From Marinococcus luteus (GTDB lineage Bacteria > Bacillota > Bacilli > Bacillales > Marinococcaceae), in the NCBI RefSeq assembly GCF_900106595.1, contig NZ_FNNC01000007.1, positions 62,001 through 126,000 of the forward strand: 64,000 bases of DNA, read 5' to 3'. The translations under genes were made by a program, and so were the position numbers. Positions 60,981 through 64,000 of this stretch are shown here, in pieces (the first letter of the stretch is position 1; the number at the start of each line of letters is the position of its first letter). The notes below the pieces were generated by a model. The model did no database searches, was not told where the DNA came from, and worked only from the letters and a program-made list of their open reading frames with translations.

Positions 60981-62287
60981 ATATACGTATAGGTGTGGTC
61001 GGCCCGGAAGATTCTGTTCAATCTATGTTAAAAGAGCTGGATCCGTATGAGGATTTTCAGGCTGTACCGCTCACCTACGAACAGACGAGTGAAATTAAAG
61101 AAATTGTACCAGAAAATCAGCACAAGGTTGATTTCTGGTTTTTTTCCGGCCAGTCCCCCTATGATGTGGCAGTTTCCAATCAACTGGTGAGTGAAAAAGA
61201 TGCAAGCTTTCCGCCTCTTTACGGGGCAAGTTTATTGGGAAGACTGCTCGAAGCCCAGTATAAAGAAAATCAATTATTGCTGCACATTAGTTTAGATACT
61301 ATTCAGGAAAATGAAATTCAAGAAATACGTGAAGAGTTTTTAGGGGAAGATATTGAAATATTCAACCTTTCTTACAAAGGGTATATTTCTCCGGGTAAAA
61401 TAGTTTCTTTTCATGAAGATTTGTACAATGAAGGGAAAATTGATGCCGTATTCACGAGTATCCGGGAAGTGTACTTAGCTATGAAAGAAAAGAATATCCC
61501 TTGCTACCGGGTGCGTCCTACAAAACTGTCCATACAACTCACGCTTAAATATGTTAAAGAGCGTGCACAATCGATGCTTTATCGAAAATCCCAAATAGCC
61601 ATAGTGGCGATCGAAGTGGCTAAAGACCAAAAAGCTCTGCAGGAAGAGTCTTATTCTTTTAAGCGCAAGCACAGGGAATTAGATCTGCACCGGTGGCTTC
61701 TTTATTATGCAGAAAAGGCCCGGGGCTCCTATGTGCAGATGGGAGACGGCCTGTATTTTATATATACCACCCGGGGAGAAATCGAATTCGAAAGTGAACA
61801 ATTATGGTTTCAATTTGTGGAAGATGCCCGGGTTAATACGGCTCTTGAGGTACGGACCGTCATTGGATACGGAAGAACGACTCTTGAATCCGAAGAGAAC
61901 GCCCGGCGAGCCTTGCAGGAAGCAAGGGAAACGAAAACCAATTCTATTATTATTGTGGACGAAGACCTTCGTATTACAGAATACGAAGCTGCAGTTGGTT
62001 CTTTTACTTATGAGCAAAGAAATATGAATAGCGGAGAGGAAAAAGGCATAGAAAACAGCTTGAGCCCTGCCTTTCTATCCAAACTTCATTCATTATCGCG
62101 TTATTATTCTCAGGATATTGTGACTGCTCAGGATATCGCGCGGTGGTTAAACAGTTCTCTGCGAAATGCACGTCGAATATTGTTGAAGCTGGAAGAAAAT
62201 CAGATAGCGGTGCAAACAGGAGAAGAGCAGTCAGGGCACCGGGGGAGACCGAGAAGAGTTTACCGCTTAAAATTCCGTGAGAAATAA
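60977..62287 (+). CDS. unassigned regulator: sensor, cyclase/GGDEF-like and winged-helix parts
   Basis: The 436-residue protein starts with GTG overlapping the upstream stop (GTGA), so it belongs to the operon. Residues 1-165 are alpha/beta and look like a ligand or sensor domain. Residues about 205-325 (IAIVAIEVAKD..., VQMGDGLYFIYTTRG, VRTVIGYGRTTLESEENARRA) resemble a nucleotide cyclase/GGDEF-type ferredoxin fold lacking the GGDEF signature. Residues 345-436 are a winged-helix DNA-binding region (TAQDIARWLNSSLRNARRIL, then a basic RGRPRR turn). It probably controls this operon in response to a substrate or nucleotide. It is not the LysR-type AbgR of E. coli. Confidence 0.65.
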   Translation: MNIRIGVVGPEDSVQSMLKELDPYEDFQAVPLTYEQTSEIKEIVPENQHKVDFWFFSGQSPYDVAVSNQLVSEKDASFPPLYGASLLGRLLEAQYKENQLLLHISLDTIQENEIQEIREEFLGEDIEIFNLSYKGYISPGKIVSFHEDLYNEGKIDAVFTSIREVYLAMKEKNIPCYRVRPTKLSIQLTLKYVKERAQSMLYRKSQIAIVAIEVAKDQKALQEESYSFKRKHRELDLHRWLLYYAEKARGSYVQMGDGLYFIYTTRGEIEFESEQLWFQFVEDARVNTALEVRTVIGYGRTTLESEENARRALQEARETKTNSIIIVDEDLRITEYEAAVGSFTYEQRNMNSGEEKGIENSLSPAFLSKLHSLSRYYSQDIVTAQDIARWLNSSLRNARRILLKLEENQIAVQTGEEQSGHRGRPRRVYRLKFREK

Positions 62288-62390
62288 TAAAATTAAGATC
62301 GATTTGAAAAGTAAAATTATTCCTTATGAGGATGGCGCTGAAATTAAAAGAGCGTTTATGGAAATGTGTTTAAAGGAAGTAGAAGGGTAG
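62277..62390 (+). other. short open frame after the regulator, possible gene remnant
   Basis: A 37-codon frame from GTG 62277 ends at 62390 and includes KIIPYEDGAEIKRAFMEMCL. It has no ribosome site, overlaps the regulator's end, and may be the tail of a lost gene. No family recognised. Confidence 0.25.
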
Positions 62391-62444
62391 CCAAGCATTA
62401 ACAGAATAAACGAAGGCAGCAATCGCGGGATTAAGCCTTGCGGT

Positions 62445-62483
62445 AAGCCAGGAAAAGAGATACGTCTTTCCCTGGCTTTTTGT
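62445..62483 (+). terminator. operon terminator, GCCAGAAAAG hairpin family (copy c)
   Basis: AAGCCAGGAAAAGA (62445-62458) pairs with TCTTTCCCTGGCTT (62465-62478), one mismatch, followed by T run. It resembles copies a and b; another AAGCCAGG half lies just after. Confidence 0.75.
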
Positions 62484-62517
62484 GTTTTATAAGCCAGGTT
62501 CAGAAAGGAGGGGGAAT

Positions 62518-62889
62518 ATGAAACACGTTAAAGCATTAACCGGAAAAGGCCTGTTCACCGCAGCTCTGTTGTTTTTGGTGCTCGGTATCGCAAACGGGGT
62601 CTCTGTTTGGAATGTACTGGTGCTTGCTATTATTATCGGGGCACTCAGCTATCCGCTCGGTGATCTCGTGCTGCTGCCCCGTGTAAAAAGCCTGATCGCA
62701 GCGGTTGTAGATACCGGTCTGGTATTTGTGGTTATTTTAATTGCAGGTGCTGTGATTTCCTTTTCAGGCTCAGTGCTGCTTGCAGCAATAGTAGCCGCTG
62801 TGCTGATGGGGGCGGCAGAATATATGTTTCATTTTTATATGGGCACGCACGTGCTTTTTTCGAGCAATCGCGTAAAGACGGATATGTAA
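62518..62889 (+). CDS. DUF2512 membrane protein (YndM-like)
   Basis: The 123-residue protein begins MKHVKALTGKGLFTAALLF and has four membrane helices; LSYPLGDLVLLPR between helices 2 and 3 is typical of the DUF2512 family. Function unknown. ATG at 62518 is chosen because AGAAAGGAGGGGGAAT precedes it; the frame is open upstream to 62482 without a site. It is followed 16 bp later by the DUF2243 gene. Confidence 0.85.
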   Translation: MKHVKALTGKGLFTAALLFLVLGIANGVSVWNVLVLAIIIGALSYPLGDLVLLPRVKSLIAAVVDTGLVFVVILIAGAVISFSGSVLLAAIVAAVLMGAAEYMFHFYMGTHVLFSSNRVKTDM

Positions 62890-62905
62890 CGTAGGAGGTT
62901 TAGTC

Positions 62906-63397
62906 ATGTCAGAAAAAAATGAAGCGATGCTCCGGAGAAACCAGGCGAATTACGCCGGAAGAAATGTGTTATCCGGCTTTCTTTTTGGTCTCGGCCTCAT
63001 CGCTTTTATAGATGAAGTAGTTTTTCATCAGCTGCTGAACTGGCATCATTTTTATGATTTATCGACAACGGCTGTCGGGATCGTTTCAGATGGCTTTTTT
63101 CATGCATTCAGCTGGTTTGCTACAGTAGCTGCCCTGTTTATGGTTGCTGATCTCCGGCGCCGGCAGAGCTTTTGGCTGCGCCGGTGGCTGGGGGGGATGT
63201 TGACCGGGGTTGGCTTTTTTCAGCTGTATGACGGGATCGTTCAGCATAAGTGGATGGGAATCCATCAAATAAGATACGGTGTGGACATTCTGCCATATGA
63301 CCTGGTATGGAATATCAGTGCGTTCGTACTCCTTATTGTTGGAATACTCATATGGTGGCAGACTTCGCAGATAAAAAAGCAGAGAGCAGTCGTATAA
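62906..63397 (+). CDS. DUF2243 membrane protein
   Basis: The 163-residue protein has four membrane helices and the DUF2243 pattern: LSGFLFGLGLIAFIDEVVFHQLLNWHH, DGFFHAFSWF and FQLYDGIVQHKWMGIHQIR, with many conserved histidines that may bind heme or metal. Function unknown, but the family is often found next to CtaG-type genes, as here. CGTAGGAGGTTTAGTC precedes the ATG. Confidence 0.9.
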   Translation: MSEKNEAMLRRNQANYAGRNVLSGFLFGLGLIAFIDEVVFHQLLNWHHFYDLSTTAVGIVSDGFFHAFSWFATVAALFMVADLRRRQSFWLRRWLGGMLTGVGFFQLYDGIVQHKWMGIHQIRYGVDILPYDLVWNISAFVLLIVGILIWWQTSQIKKQRAVV

Positions 63398-63401
63398 ACC
63401 G

Positions 63402-64000
63402 ATGACTACTTCACATTATATGGCAGAAGGGGTGCTTGCAGCCCCTTTTGTAATTGTCTGTCTCTTGTATCTTGCTGCGGCTTTTCGGGACGCCGCGTGG
63501 CCGGTATACCGCATCGGCCTGTTTGCTGTTGGTACAGCGGCAGCAGTCGTTTCTGTGCTTGGGCCGCTTCCCCGTATGGCACATGATTCGTTTGTCATTC
63601 ATATGACCGGGCATCTGCTGCTTGGTATGCTGGCCCCGCTTTGTATGGTACTCGCGGCTCCGGTGACGCTTGCTCTCCGCACTCTCCCGGTACCTTCAGC
63701 GAAAAAACTGTCTAAATTACTGCGGAGCCGCTTTGTGGCAATAGTATCTCATCCGCTGACGGCCACAGTGTTAAACATTGGCGGTTTGTGGCTTTTGTAT
63801 ACGACTGGATTGTACGCGTCGATGCATGAGTCCGTTGTTGTTTATACCGCCGTTCATATTCATATTTTTTTAGCGGGATATGTTTTTACAGCTTCTATTA
63901 TTTATATCGATCCGGCGCCGCACCGGTATTCTTTTCTTTTTCGGTCCGGGGTGCTTGTAACGGCACTTGCAGGTCACGGCATTTTGTCCAAGTATTTGTA
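63402..64000 (+). CDS. CtaG-type cytochrome c oxidase assembly protein (partial, cut by window end)
   Basis: The frame starts at ATG 63402, 5 bp after the DUF2243 stop, and is open to the window end (199 codons). It encodes successive membrane helices with family features: GPLPRMAHDSFVIHMTGHLL, LGMLAPLCMVLAAPVTLAL, VNHP-like IVSHPLTATVLN and YTAVHIHIFLAGYVFTASII. The histidines fit a copper-handling role in oxidase assembly (caa3_CtaG family). The C-terminus lies beyond the window. Confidence 0.85.
   Translation, partial: MTTSHYMAEGVLAAPFVIVCLLYLAAAFRDAAWPVYRIGLFAVGTAAAVVSVLGPLPRMAHDSFVIHMTGHLLLGMLAPLCMVLAAPVTLALRTLPVPSAKKLSKLLRSRFVAIVSHPLTATVLNIGGLWLLYTTGLYASMHESVVVYTAVHIHIFLAGYVFTASIIYIDPAPHRYSFLFRSGVLVTALAGHGILSKYL

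Noticed and set aside
1-64000. Search for mobile elements, CRISPR arrays, toxin-antitoxin or phage-defence genes
   Set aside because: No transposase, integrase, terminal inverted repeats, cas genes, direct-repeat array or known defence families were seen.

Overview
The window reads as chromosomal DNA of a salt- and alkali-adapted member of the Bacillaceae. Strong AGGAGG-type ribosome sites, sigma-A promoters, many GTG/TTG starts and gene neighbourhoods known from Bacillus subtilis (yutJ-yuzB-dapF-yutM-yumC-yumB-yuiD; yugG-yugH-yugI-pgi; panBCD; ytkD-pckA-metK) support this. The salt-adapted part is inferred from an ectoine hydroxylase, a BCCT compatible-solute carrier, probable Na+-coupled carriers (NSS, PutP, TRAP) and very acidic exported proteins. 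I see no phage, insertion sequence, transposase, CRISPR array or rRNA. The last gene is cut by the window edge.

Region by region. 0-10.7 kb: a TetR regulator fused in frame to a type II NADH dehydrogenase, yuzB, a small zinc-type protein, dapF, mqnE (futalosine route to menaquinone), a cysteine-free arylsulfotransferase, the Fe-S carrier yutM, a lipoprotein, yumC, a second NADH dehydrogenase (yumB) with a Rex-like box, and yuiD. 11-14 kb: a complete TRAP transporter. 14-22.5 kb: luxS, an isochorismatase-like hydrolase, yugG/yugH, a DUF2254 membrane protein behind a sigma-B-like promoter, an NSS carrier, yugI and pgi. 22.5-26 kb: tRNA-Ala(GGC), an apparent promoter-terminator unit with no gene inside, a 54-residue zinc-ribbon gene, a GDSL hydrolase and a possible stand-alone Ntn (proteasome-fold) hydrolase. 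26-36.6 kb: panBCD, a frameshifted aminoglycoside nucleotidyltransferase, RibD-C/DHFR-like and NlpC/P60 proteins, patB, ywpF, ytkD, pckA, a DCC thiol protein, and metK under a SAM-I riboswitch.

36.6-41 kb is a proline-use module: PutP, a 35-residue partner, an enhancer-binding activator and proline dehydrogenase, with two near-consensus sigma-54 promoters facing away from the activator and a perfect palindrome as candidate activator site. 41-44 kb: an EamA exporter and a UbiD-type decarboxylase that could act in the same menaquinone route as MqnE. 45-51 kb is a stress/osmolyte block: UspA, a second DUF2254 protein, ectD (locally very GC-rich), UspA and a BCCT carrier. 51-55.4 kb: an MBL hydrolase, an unassigned membrane protein, a SleB-type hydrolase, a TIM-barrel epimerase and YfiT. 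55.5-62.3 kb is one tightly coupled operon: AbgT transporter, three different M20 amidohydrolases and an unusual regulator, with a cre-like site upstream. 62.5-64 kb: DUF2512, DUF2243 and the start of a CtaG-type cytochrome oxidase assembly protein.

All family names come from recognising motifs and lengths by eye; no database search was run.
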